From the NCBI GenBank assembly GCA_040382055.1, contig JBEIGE010000005.1:62001-126000 (forward strand): a DNA stretch of 64,000 nucleotides, in the 5' to 3' direction. Shown in pieces: positions 56,780 through 64,000 of the stretch. Under the pieces are notes generated by a model that was given only the letters and a program-made list of their open reading frames with translations, did not search any database and was not told the DNA's origin. Both the position numbers and the translations under genes were made by a program. Numbering within the stretch: the first letter of the stretch is position 1; each line of letters opens with the position of its first letter. The DNA comes from JBEIGE01 sp040382055 (GTDB lineage: Bacteria > Pseudomonadota > Gammaproteobacteria > Burkholderiales > Burkholderiaceae_C).

Positions 56780-58761
56780 GCTGTGGCCCCGGCGGCTCCA
56801 GTTGACGGATTGGTTGCCTCGGCCTGCTTTCTGCGGTAGCGGCGGTCGGTCACAGCCAGTAAACCACCTAATGCCATCAGCACACAGCCGCCCCAGATCC
56901 AGTCGATGAATGGTTTGACATAGATGCGGATAATCCAGGCCCCGTCTCCCACCGGTTCGCCAAGCGAGACATACAGATCACGCGTGAGGCCGGCATTGAT
57001 GGCAGCTTCGGTCATCGGACTTTGCTGCACCCGGTAGACGCGTTTTTCAGGCCGCATCTCGGTGACTCGCTTGCCATCCCGGGTCACATCAACCAGCCCT
57101 TGGATCGCCATGTAGTTGGGCCCTTGAACTTCACGGGTTTCCCGCAGCGTGAAGGTGTAGCCCTGAACGGTGGTGCTTTCCCCGATACCCATCTTGACGT
57201 CGCTCTCGACTTCGTAGCCCTTGACCATGGCCACACCCACACAGAACGCAGCCACACCCAGGTGTGCGGCCATCATGCCCACAATGGCCCGTGGGATTTG
57301 GCCCATGCGCAGGGGAATTTCGTTCAAGGCTCCATGCCGCGGGCGTATGCGTTCCCACAGGTCGGTCATGACCGAGGCGATGATCCAAAAGGCCATGAGT
57401 AGGCCCAAGCTGGCGACCAGCTTGATCTCTCCGGCCAGCCAGCCACTGAGCAACGCGGCCACCACGGCAACGCCCAGTGCCCACTTCAGGCGGTGCGCCA
57501 ATGCAGGCAGTTCAGCGTCTTTCCAGCGGGCCAGGGGGCCGATACCCATCAGGAAGATGGCCGGAGCCATCAGGGGCATAAAGACGGTGTCGAAATAGGG
57601 CGGACCCACCGAGATTTTGCCCATGCCCAGGGCGTCGAGCAGCAAGGGGTAGAGCGTGCCGAGCAAGACGGCAGCGGCGGCCACCAGCAGCATCACGTTG
57701 TTGATCAGCAAAGCGGTTTCTTTGGACACCAGGGAAAACCGCGCGCCAAGCCCGACGCTGGGTGCGCGCCAGGCATACAAAGCCAAAGACCCGCCCACCA
57801 CAATCACAATGAACGTCAGGATGAAAAGACCCCGGGCCGGGTCTGTGGCAAAGGCGTGAACCGAAGACAGCACACCGGAGCGAACCAGAAAGGTGCCCAG
57901 CAGCGAGAGCGAAAACGCCATGATGGCCAACAGCACGGTCCACGACTTGAAGCCGCCGCGCTTTTCAGTCACCGCCAGCGAGTGGATCAGCGCAGTTCCC
58001 ACCAGCCAGGGCATGAAGGAGGCATTTTCCACCGGGTCCCAGAACCACCAGCCACCCCAACCCAGTTCGTAATAGGCCCACCAGCTGCCCAGTGCAATGC
58101 CCAGGGTCAGGAACAACCAGGCCACCGTGGTCCAGGGGCGGGTCCAGCGCGCCCATTGGGCATCAAGGTTGCCGCCAATCAGGGCAGCAATGGCAAAGGC
58201 AAAGGCGACAGAAAAACCAACGTAACCCATGTAAAGCAGGGGCGGGTGAAAAATCATGCCCGGGTCTTGCAGCAGGGGGTTCAAATCGCGGCCATCGGCT
58301 GGCACGGGGAAAAGCCGGTCAAACGGATTCGACGTCATCAGCATGAACAGCAGAAAACCAATGCACACCATGCCCATGACCGACAAAATGCGTGCCACCA
58401 CCGGCAAGGGCAGGTGCTTGCTGTAGCGTGCCACAGCGGCCAGCCAGACGCACTGCATCAACACCCACAACAGCAACGAGCCTTCATGACTGCCCCAGAC
58501 AGCGGCCATGCGGAAATGCAGTGGCAAGGCTGAGTTCGAGTTGGAGGCCACATTGAGCACAGAAAAATCGTGGCGGATGAATGAAATCATCAAGCAGGCA
58601 AAGGCCAGGGCAACCAGGGTGAAAAGCGTATTGGACAGGGGACGCGCCAGGAGCATCCAATCGCGCCGGTCCAGCGTGGCTCCGGCCAGTGGCAGGGTAC
58701 TGAGCACCAGGGATACACCCAAGGCCAGCCACAACAAAAAATGTCCGATTTCAGGAACCAT
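56776..58761 (-). CDS. ccmF: Cytochrome c haem lyase subunit CcmF
   Basis: 661 residues, a polytopic membrane protein of about 15 helices. The WWD haem-handling motif is GGWWFWDPVENASFMPW (~residues 235-251), and conserved His and Trp residues follow. The periplasmic loop after ~residue 500 is large, as in the family. CcmF with CcmH and CcmI joins haem from CcmE to apocytochrome c. The start overlaps the ccmE stop by one base (TAATG). Confidence 0.95.
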   Translation of the reverse strand: MVPEIGHFLLWLALGVSLVLSTLPLAGATLDRRDWMLLARPLSNTLFTLVALAFACLMISFIRHDFSVLNVASNSNSALPLHFRMAAVWGSHEGSLLLWVLMQCVWLAAVARYSKHLPLPVVARILSVMGMVCIGFLLFMLMTSNPFDRLFPVPADGRDLNPLLQDPGMIFHPPLLYMGYVGFSVAFAFAIAALIGGNLDAQWARWTRPWTTVAWLFLTLGIALGSWWAYYELGWGGWWFWDPVENASFMPWLVGTALIHSLAVTEKRGGFKSWTVLLAIMAFSLSLLGTFLVRSGVLSSVHAFATDPARGLFILTFIVIVVGGSLALYAWRAPSVGLGARFSLVSKETALLINNVMLLVAAAAVLLGTLYPLLLDALGMGKISVGPPYFDTVFMPLMAPAIFLMGIGPLARWKDAELPALAHRLKWALGVAVVAALLSGWLAGEIKLVASLGLLMAFWIIASVMTDLWERIRPRHGALNEIPLRMGQIPRAIVGMMAAHLGVAAFCVGVAMVKGYEVESDVKMGIGESTTVQGYTFTLRETREVQGPNYMAIQGLVDVTRDGKRVTEMRPEKRVYRVQQSPMTEAAINAGLTRDLYVSLGEPVGDGAWIIRIYVKPFIDWIWGGCVLMALGGLLAVTDRRYRRKQAEATNPSTGAAGATA

Positions 58762-59219
58762 TAATTTTTCTCCATCACCACTGAGGCGGCTGCTTTTTCA
58801 TTACTTTTGCCGGCATTTTTCAAAGCCTCGGCGGCTTCGGGCGGCATGTAATTTTCGTCGTGTTTGGCCAGTACTTCCTTGGCCTTGAAAACACCGTCCT
58901 GCAATTGTCCCTGGGCGACTACACCCTTGCCCTCTTTGAACAGGTCGGGCAGGATGCCCTGGTAGGTCACGGGGATGGTTTTGACGGTGTCGGTGACAAC
59001 AAAGTTGACCATCACGCCATCACGCTTGACGCTGCCGGCTTCAACCATGCCGCCCAAGCGGAAAGTGCGGCCCAGCGGTGCTTCGTTGGAGGCGATTTGA
59101 GACGGGGAGTAAAAGAACACCAGATTACTCTGAAAAGCGTTCAGCACCAAAGCTGCTGCTGCCCCTACAACAAGGACAACGCCAGCCGCAATGGCGATGC
59201 GTTTATGGCGCAGTTTCAT
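58761..59219 (-). CDS. ccmE: Haem chaperone CcmE
   Basis: About 152 residues. One N-terminal membrane helix (IAIAAGVVLVVGAAAALVL) is followed by a periplasmic OB-fold. The haem-binding histidine and its partner lie in VLAKHDENYMPPE (His130-region in E. coli numbering). I start at the ATG at 59219, where the signal anchor begins; an upstream extension to 59297 reads ccmD in another frame. CcmE takes haem from CcmC and gives it to CcmF. Confidence 0.93.
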   Translation of the reverse strand: MKLRHKRIAIAAGVVLVVGAAAALVLNAFQSNLVFFYSPSQIASNEAPLGRTFRLGGMVEAGSVKRDGVMVNFVVTDTVKTIPVTYQGILPDLFKEGKGVVAQGQLQDGVFKAKEVLAKHDENYMPPEAAEALKNAGKSNEKAAASVVMEKN

Positions 59220-59220
59220 G

Positions 59221-59391
59221 TCATGAGTCCTGTTTGTCGTTTTCAGAAAGGCGCTGCAAAGCCGCTTTGTGTCTTTGCCTGGCCAACACGGGCTCAAGCA
59301 GCATACACACCATGGCTACCCCGTATGAGCCCCAGACATAAAGACCATAGCCGCCCATGGCCCAAAATTGATCAGCAGTTTGCCAGTTCAT
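59221..59391 (-). CDS. ccmD: Haem exporter protein CcmD
   Basis: 56 residues, one membrane helix (YGLYVWGSYGVAMVCMLLEP, about residues 15-34), flanked by a short N-terminal tail (MNWQTADQFWAMGG) and a basic cytoplasmic end (RQRHKAALQRL). CcmD stabilises the CcmABCE complex. It lies two bases after ccmC and one base before ccmE, so its position, size and topology all identify it. Confidence 0.88.
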   Translation of the reverse strand: MNWQTADQFWAMGGYGLYVWGSYGVAMVCMLLEPVLARQRHKAALQRLSENDKQDS

Positions 59392-59393
59392 GG

Positions 59394-60146
59394 TTATTTC
59401 TCCGTGGATGCCGAGGCGAGATCCAGCGCCCAGGCGGCGTCGCGGTCACGCTCAAGTATGAGTGCCCGGCTGCGCATAAACACCACAGCAAAGGCGTAGG
59501 CCCAGCAGGCAAACGTCATCACCAGCATGGCGGTCAACATGGTACTGGCCATCTTGGGAGCTGAAGTCATGCTGATGGTTGCGCCCTGATGCAGGGTGTT
59601 CCACCATTTGACCGAGAAATAAATGATCGGGATGTTGATCACGCCAATCAGCGCCAACAGGGCTCCTGCATGGTCGGCCCGGCGGGTGTCATCAATCGAC
59701 TCGACCAGGGCTATGTAGCCCAGGTAAAGAAACAGCAGGATGAGTTCCGAGGTCAAGCGTGCGTCCCACACCCACCACGTGCCCCAGGTGGGTTTGCCCC
59801 ATAGGGCACCCGTCTAGAGCGCAAGAAAGGTGAACATGGCTCCGGTCGGCGCAATGGATCGCGCCACCATGGACGCCAGCCGCGCATTGAAGGCCCAACC
59901 GATGGCCGCCCAGAACGCCATCACCAAATAAAGAAGCATGGACATCCAGGCCGCAGGCACATGAATAAAGATGATGCGATACGAGTCACCCTGAGTGGCA
60001 TCAGTAGGTGCAACAAAAAAACCGATGTACAGCCCGGCCAGTGTCAGAACCAGGGCAGCCCCGTAAAACCAGGGGATCAGCCGACCCGCCAGGTGATAAA
60101 ACCGGGAGGGGGCCGCAAAGGTAAAAAAGCGCAAGGGGGCTTTCAT
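59394..60146 (-). pseudogene. ccmC: Haem exporter subunit CcmC, interrupted by an in-frame TAG
   Basis: The 251-codon frame (including the final stop) reads as a complete CcmC from MKAPLRFFTFAAP to the end at 59394, except that codon 111 (59814-59816) is TAG. The flanking sequence is TFLAL-stop-TGALWGKPTWGTWW, so the position normally holds Trp (TGG), and a single G-to-A change explains it. The part after the stop contains the WWD motif (GTWWVWDARLTSE), the haem-binding core, so a truncated 110-residue product would be inactive. The remainder of the operon looks intact. It may be a real mutation, a mixed population, or a base-call error; the upstream and downstream parts show no other damage. 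Confidence 0.85.
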
Positions 60147-60179
60147 GAGTGGAGTGTCACCGGATTTGAATAACGGGTT

Positions 60180-60860
60180 CTATGAGGTGGATATTCTCAG
60201 GGCCGCGGCGGTAGCCGGTGGTGCGCCAAGGACGATCAGCAATAACAGCGCTCCCATGAGGGAAAAGTGGGCCTGCGCCGGCAGTCCGGCATCAACGGCG
60301 GCCACCGCCCCCGAACCGAAAATCAGCACCGGTATGCACAGTGGCAGGACCAGCAGCAGGATCAGCACGCCGCCGTTGCGCAGGCCAAGCGTCAAAGCCG
60401 CGCCCACACCCCCCATCAGGCTCAGGGTGGGCGTACCCAGCAGCAGACTGATCACCAACGTGGCAATGGCTGGCCCGCTCATGTCAAACAGCAAGCCCAG
60501 TACCGGTGAGACCAGGATCAGGGGAAGGCCGGTCAAGAGCCAGTGGGAAAAAGCCTTGGCAGCGGCAATCAGCAAGGTGGATTGACGCGAAATCAGCATT
60601 TGCTCCAGCGAGCCATCGGCGTAGTCCCCGGCGTACAGTGAGTTCAAAGACAGCATGGCCGAAAACAAGGCACAAACCCACACAATGCCGGGGGCAATGG
60701 TGCGCAGGGTGTTGGATTCAGGACCTACACCCAGCGGGAACAGGCTGGTTGCCACAATGAAAAAGGCAACCGGCAGCAGGGCGTCAACGCGCCTGCGGCT
60801 GGCCAGGCGCAGCTCGCGCCCGATCATGATGGCAAACACGCTGGGGTTGGCGCTGGTCAT
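60180..60860 (-). CDS. ccmB: Haem exporter protein CcmB
   Basis: About 226 residues, six membrane helices. Typical stretches are IMIGRELRLASRRRVDALLP at the N-terminus, APGIVWVCALFSAMLSLNSL and GDYADGSLEQMLIS. The open frame extends upstream into ccmA; the ATG at 60860 gives a four-base overlap with the ccmA stop (ATGA). CcmB is the membrane partner of the CcmA ATPase. Confidence 0.93.
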   Translation of the reverse strand: MTSANPSVFAIMIGRELRLASRRRVDALLPVAFFIVATSLFPLGVGPESNTLRTIAPGIVWVCALFSAMLSLNSLYAGDYADGSLEQMLISRQSTLLIAAAKAFSHWLLTGLPLILVSPVLGLLFDMSGPAIATLVISLLLGTPTLSLMGGVGAALTLGLRNGGVLILLLVLPLCIPVLIFGSGAVAAVDAGLPAQAHFSLMGALLLLIVLGAPPATAAALRISTS

Positions 60861-61486
60861 GGGGAGCCCGCCTTGTCCAGATCCAGTTCCTGGATGCCTG
60901 CACACTTGAGGGAGAGCGTCAGGTGGCTGGTCAGCAAAACGCTGCCTTGACGCGCCAGGTGTTCTTCAATCAACCGGTTCACAATGTCGATGCCCTCGGA
61001 GTCCAGGGCATCAAACGGTTCATCGAGCACCCACAGTGAGGGCTTGTCTTCCAGTGCAAGCCGAGCCAGGGTCACCCGTTTACGCTGGCCTTGCGAGAGG
61101 GTGCGTACCTGACGGTTGCGCCGGTGATGGATGGCCAGTCGCCTAAGGGCAGCGTCAAGGCGTTGTGCACCGCTGTCCCTTTGATGCAGACAGGCCAGGA
61201 ATTGCAGGGACTCGTGGGCGGTCAGATCATCTTTGAGGCCGTTGGCATGTCCCAGGTAAACCAGCTGGTCGTGAAAATCAGGCGACTTGCGCAAGGGTTC
61301 ACCTGCCCAGGTGATCTGTCCGCTGTCAGCTTGTGCCAGCCCGACGACCAGCCTGAGCAGAGAAGTCTTGCCACGGCCGTTTTGACCACGCAACCAGAGC
61401 AGCTGGCCGGGGCCGACTGTGAAGCTGAGGTTCTTGAATAGCCACTCGTCGCCACGACGTAGGGCCAATTGTTGGGCTGATAGCAT
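60857..61486 (-). CDS. ccmA: Haem exporter ATP-binding protein CcmA
   Basis: About 209 residues. Walker A is RGQNGRGKTSLLRLV, the signature is TLSQGQRKRVTLARLAL (with Q and GQ substitution typical of CcmA), and Walker B is PSLWVLDEPFDALDSEG. It powers the release of holo-CcmE from CcmC. The ATG at 61486 (MLSAQQLALRR) is preferred to an earlier in-frame start at 61507. It is the first gene of the ccm operon; the 66-base gap to ogt should hold the promoter. Confidence 0.93.
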   Translation of the reverse strand: MLSAQQLALRRGDEWLFKNLSFTVGPGQLLWLRGQNGRGKTSLLRLVVGLAQADSGQITWAGEPLRKSPDFHDQLVYLGHANGLKDDLTAHESLQFLACLHQRDSGAQRLDAALRRLAIHHRRNRQVRTLSQGQRKRVTLARLALEDKPSLWVLDEPFDALDSEGIDIVNRLIEEHLARQGSVLLTSHLTLSLKCAGIQELDLDKAGSP

Positions 61487-61552
61487 GAAGGATGGAAACT
61501 GACGCAAGCGCTTATTTTATCGGTTGGGCAGACTCTCCAATAAGCTCGTCAG

Positions 61553-62062
61553 TCACGGCCCTGATGACAGCTCCAAATGCAACAGGGCTTGCTTTCGTGC
61601 CAGCCCCCCCGCATAGCCCGTGAGCGAGCCATCTGCGCCCAGCACACGATGGCAAGGCACCACAATGCTGATCGGGTTGCGCCCAATGGCGGCAGCTACC
61701 GCCCTGACGGCACTGGGTCTGCCCAACTGCTGACTCAGCCCGCCATAGGTTTGGGTTTTACCAAAAGGAATTTCCCCTAAAGCCTGCCAGACGGTTTGCT
61801 GAAAGTCGGTGCCGTAACTCAAATCCAGTGGCAGCGCGAAGACGTGTCGTTGACCGCTGAAGTATTCGTCCAGCTCTTGTCGGGCCTGAACCAGAACCGT
61901 GTGGTCGGATTGTTCCGGCCAACTGGCGCTGTCCGGCCTATGGCGCTGCCCTTCAAACCACAGCCCACGCAGGCCTTTGAAGGTGGCCGCCAACACCATG
62001 GTGCCAAGCGGGCTTTGAAATCGACAGGACGCAACAGTGGGGTTGGGTTTTTTTGAATTCAT
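61553..62062 (-). CDS. ogt: Methylated-DNA--protein-cysteine methyltransferase
   Basis: 169 residues. The acceptor-Cys motif is SIVVPCHRVLGADGSLTGYA, preceded by the helix-turn-helix region WQALGEIPFGKTQTYGGLSQ. It repairs O6-methylguanine by moving the alkyl group to its own cysteine, a one-use reaction. There is no AdaA-type zinc domain, so it is the Ogt type and not Ada. It is divergent from the phosphomannomutase gene. Confidence 0.93.
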   Translation of the reverse strand: MNSKKPNPTVASCRFQSPLGTMVLAATFKGLRGLWFEGQRHRPDSASWPEQSDHTVLVQARQELDEYFSGQRHVFALPLDLSYGTDFQQTVWQALGEIPFGKTQTYGGLSQQLGRPSAVRAVAAAIGRNPISIVVPCHRVLGADGSLTGYAGGLARKQALLHLELSSGP

Positions 62063-62209
62063 GCTTTTGGGAATGCTGCCAGCTTAAAGGCCAGGATGGT
62101 CAGGCCACATTTCAGCATGGGCTGTGCCCCCTGGCAAAGCATGCAGTGCGGCACAGCGCTCACCCTACAATCAGAGACCATTCCTCAATACTTCAACAAC
62201 AGGCTCATC

Positions 62210-63592
62210 ATGCAAGTTGCACCCTCTATTTTCAAGGCCTATGACATCCGTGGTGTTGTGCCCGCCGGCCTCAATGAAGCAGTGGCTGAGGCCTTGGGCA
62301 AGGCGTTTGGCACAGCAGCCCTGGCGGCTGGCCAGACGCATGTGGCGATCGGGCGTGATGGTCGCTTGAGCGGGCCGGGCTTGAGCGCGGCGCTGGCCCG
62401 CGGTTTGGTGGCAGCGGGCATACACGTGATCGATGTGGGCATGGTCACTACCCCCATGTTGTACTTTGCCGCCAATACGCTTTGCAAAAGCGGCATTCAG
62501 GTCACGGGCAGCCATAACCCGGCAGACTACAACGGCTTCAAGATGGTTCTGGCCGGGCGTGCCATTTACGGCCCTGACATTCTGGCGCTCAAACACACCA
62601 TAGAAACCGAGAGCTGGGTCTTGAAGGATGGCGGCAGTGTCACACGCATGAGCGTTGATGGGCCTTACCGCGATCGCATCGTGGGGGACATCAAGCTGGC
62701 CAGGCCCATGAAAATCGTGGTTGACTCCGGCAACGGCATCGCCGGGGCATCCGCTCCTGGCATTTTGCGTGCCATCGGCTGTGAAGTTATCGAACTCTTC
62801 AGTGAAGTTGATGGTGCGTTTCCAAACCACCATCCTGACCCGAGCAAGCCTGAGAACCTGCGCGACCTGATGAAGGCGTTAGGCGAGAGCGACGCCGAAA
62901 TCGGCCTGGCTTTTGACGGCGATGGCGACCGCCTGGGCATTGTCACCAAAGGCGGCAACAATATTTACCCGGATCGTCAGATGATGCTGTTTGCCCGTGA
63001 TGTGCTCACGCGTGTGCCGGGTGGCACGATCGTCTTTGACGTGAAGTGCTCCCAGCGTCTGGCTCCTGCCATCGAAGCCGCCGGTGGCAAGGCTTTGATG
63101 TTCAAGACCGGGCATTCGCTGATCAAGGCAAAAATGAAAGAAATCGACTCGCCTCTGGGTGGGGAAATGAGCGGTCACATCTTCTTCAAGGAGCGCTGGT
63201 ACGGCTTTGACGACGGCACTTACGCCGGCTGCCGTTTGCTGGAAATCCTCAGCCGCTCACCTGACGGCAATGCGGTGCTTGATGCATTGCCCAGCAGTTT
63301 TTCCACGCCCGAGCTCAATGTCAAATGCGCCGAAGGTGAGCCGCATCACCTGGTTGAGCTGCTGGTGGCCCAGGCCCGGTTCGCTGCGCCAGCCACCGTC
63401 AATACGATTGACGGTATCCGGGTGGACTGGCCTGATGGTTTCGGCTTGATTCGAGCCTCCAATACCACGCCGGTGCTGGTGCTGCGCTTTGAAGGCCACA
63501 CGCAAGCGGCCTTGCACCGCATTGAGGGCGAGATGCTCTCGTTATTGCGATCGGTCAAGCCCGATGCCGCGTTCGATGTGGCGGCACACTGA
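62210..63592 (+). CDS. Phosphomannomutase/phosphoglucomutase
   Basis: About 460 residues, four-domain alpha-D-phosphohexomutase. The phosphoserine loop is QVTGSHNPADYNGFKM (~residue 104), the metal loop is LAFDGDGDRLGIV, the sugar loop is LGGEMSGHIFF, and the phosphate-binding loop is IRASNTTPVLVLRFEG. It interconverts hexose-1- and 6-phosphates, linking GlgC/GlgP to glycolysis and feeding GDP-mannose or LPS sugars. I start at the ATG at 62210 (MQVAPSIFKAYDIRG); the frame upstream has no similarity. The sequence resembles AlgC, but the name is not certain. It is followed 51 bases later by waaC. Confidence 0.92.
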   Translation: MQVAPSIFKAYDIRGVVPAGLNEAVAEALGKAFGTAALAAGQTHVAIGRDGRLSGPGLSAALARGLVAAGIHVIDVGMVTTPMLYFAANTLCKSGIQVTGSHNPADYNGFKMVLAGRAIYGPDILALKHTIETESWVLKDGGSVTRMSVDGPYRDRIVGDIKLARPMKIVVDSGNGIAGASAPGILRAIGCEVIELFSEVDGAFPNHHPDPSKPENLRDLMKALGESDAEIGLAFDGDGDRLGIVTKGGNNIYPDRQMMLFARDVLTRVPGGTIVFDVKCSQRLAPAIEAAGGKALMFKTGHSLIKAKMKEIDSPLGGEMSGHIFFKERWYGFDDGTYAGCRLLEILSRSPDGNAVLDALPSSFSTPELNVKCAEGEPHHLVELLVAQARFAAPATVNTIDGIRVDWPDGFGLIRASNTTPVLVLRFEGHTQAALHRIEGEMLSLLRSVKPDAAFDVAAH

Positions 63593-63643
63593 TGCCCCCT
63601 AAAGAAGGCTTCAAGACTTCCGGGCTGGAACGCGCCTGATCCG

Positions 63644-64000
63644 ATGCGGGTGTTGCTGGTCAAACTGTCCTCCTTGGGCGATGTGGTGCATACCTTGCCG
63701 GTGGTGCATGATATTTCCCAGGCTTATCCGGGCGTGCACATCGATTGGGTGGTGGAAAAAGGGTTTGCCCCATTGGTCAGCCGCTGTGCGGGTATTGACC
63801 GGGTGATCCCCTGTGAGTTGCGGCGCTGGCGTCAAGCCCCATGGCGTTTGGAGACCCGAATGGCATGGCGGGATTTCCGCATGGCCCTGCAACAAGAAAG
63901 CTACGACGCTGTGATTGACCTGCAGGGCTTGAGCAAGTCCGCCCTGGTGTCCTGGATGGCCCGATGCACGCCAAACGGCAAACGTTATGCCTTGGCCAAC
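63644..64000 (+). CDS. waaC: LPS heptosyltransferase I, 5' part only
   Basis: The first 119 codons; the gene runs off the right edge. It opens MRVLLVKLSSLGDVVHTLPV, the nucleotide-sugar and N-terminal signature of GT9 heptosyltransferases, and has IDWVVEKGFAPLVSR and AVIDLQGLSKSALVSWMARC, the latter typical of WaaC. It adds the first L-glycero-D-manno-heptose to Kdo2-lipid A in the inner core of LPS. WaaF is an alternative in the same family, but the LSSLGDVVHTLP opening is the WaaC form. Confidence 0.9.
   Translation, partial: MRVLLVKLSSLGDVVHTLPVVHDISQAYPGVHIDWVVEKGFAPLVSRCAGIDRVIPCELRRWRQAPWRLETRMAWRDFRMALQQESYDAVIDLQGLSKSALVSWMARCTPNGKRYALAN

Overview
The window looks like chromosomal DNA of a betaproteobacterium in the order Burkholderiales, most likely a Rhodoferax-like member of the Comamonadaceae. 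The evidence is high GC with GC-rich third codon positions, a PPi-type phosphofructokinase, the folC-SPOR-cvpA-purF-metZ gene order, a complete ccmABCDEFGHI run, and a DUF6502/DUF5666 gene pair. No phage genes, insertion sequences, integrases or CRISPR arrays were seen.

Layout. 1-161: 5' end of apaH (minus strand). 185-1492: CNNM/CorC-type membrane protein. 1564-12906: tightly packed glycogen cluster glgB-glgX-malQ-glgC-glgA-glgP, with several ATGA stop/start overlaps. 12908-15260 (minus): PPi-dependent phosphofructokinase and glucokinase. 15282-19150: glycine-zipper envelope protein, TPR protein, and a large hybrid histidine kinase. 19215-24296: a four-gene operon (DUF6502, DUF5666 lipoprotein, S8 protease lipoprotein, outer-membrane barrel-like protein). 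It is divergent from the kinase, and a perfect 13-bp inverted repeat lies between them. 24333-29567 (minus): tRNA-Thr, a 58-residue coiled-coil protein, fbp, pepN, and prfB with its programmed frameshift. 29648-37915: diguanylate cyclase, hydrolase, acyl-CoA synthetase, tas, plsY, a degenerate HD-GYP protein, yajQ and murB.

38206-44195 is an accessory, defence-like island between murB and argG. It holds a DUF488 protein, an uncharacterised 277-residue protein convergent with it, a PD-(D/E)XK/DUF5655 protein, a truncated RhuM gene and an McrBC-type restriction pair. 44588-53745 returns to housekeeping genes: argG, ppnP, an ArsC/Spx-like gene, folC, SPOR, cvpA, purF, metZ and gltX. tRNA-Ala, tRNA-Glu and tRNA-Asp and a small Cys-rich protein follow. 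54533-61486 (minus) is the cytochrome c maturation operon; its ccmC is interrupted by an in-frame TAG. The window ends with ogt, a phosphomannomutase/phosphoglucomutase gene and the start of waaC.

Functional picture. Glucokinase, phosphoglucomutase, GlgC/GlgA/GlgB (synthesis), GlgP/GlgX/MalQ (breakdown), PPi-PFK and FBPase together describe a glycogen store linked to a PPi-using, potentially reversible glycolysis. The diguanylate cyclase, degenerate HD-GYP protein and YajQ point to c-di-GMP signalling. Two parts deserve the closest look. One is the DUF6502-DUF5666-S8 protease-barrel operon with its palindrome and divergent kinase. The other is a degenerate ~56-bp repeat that I aligned at five places, four of them inside coding regions in the same reading frame and one overlapping the argG start codon.
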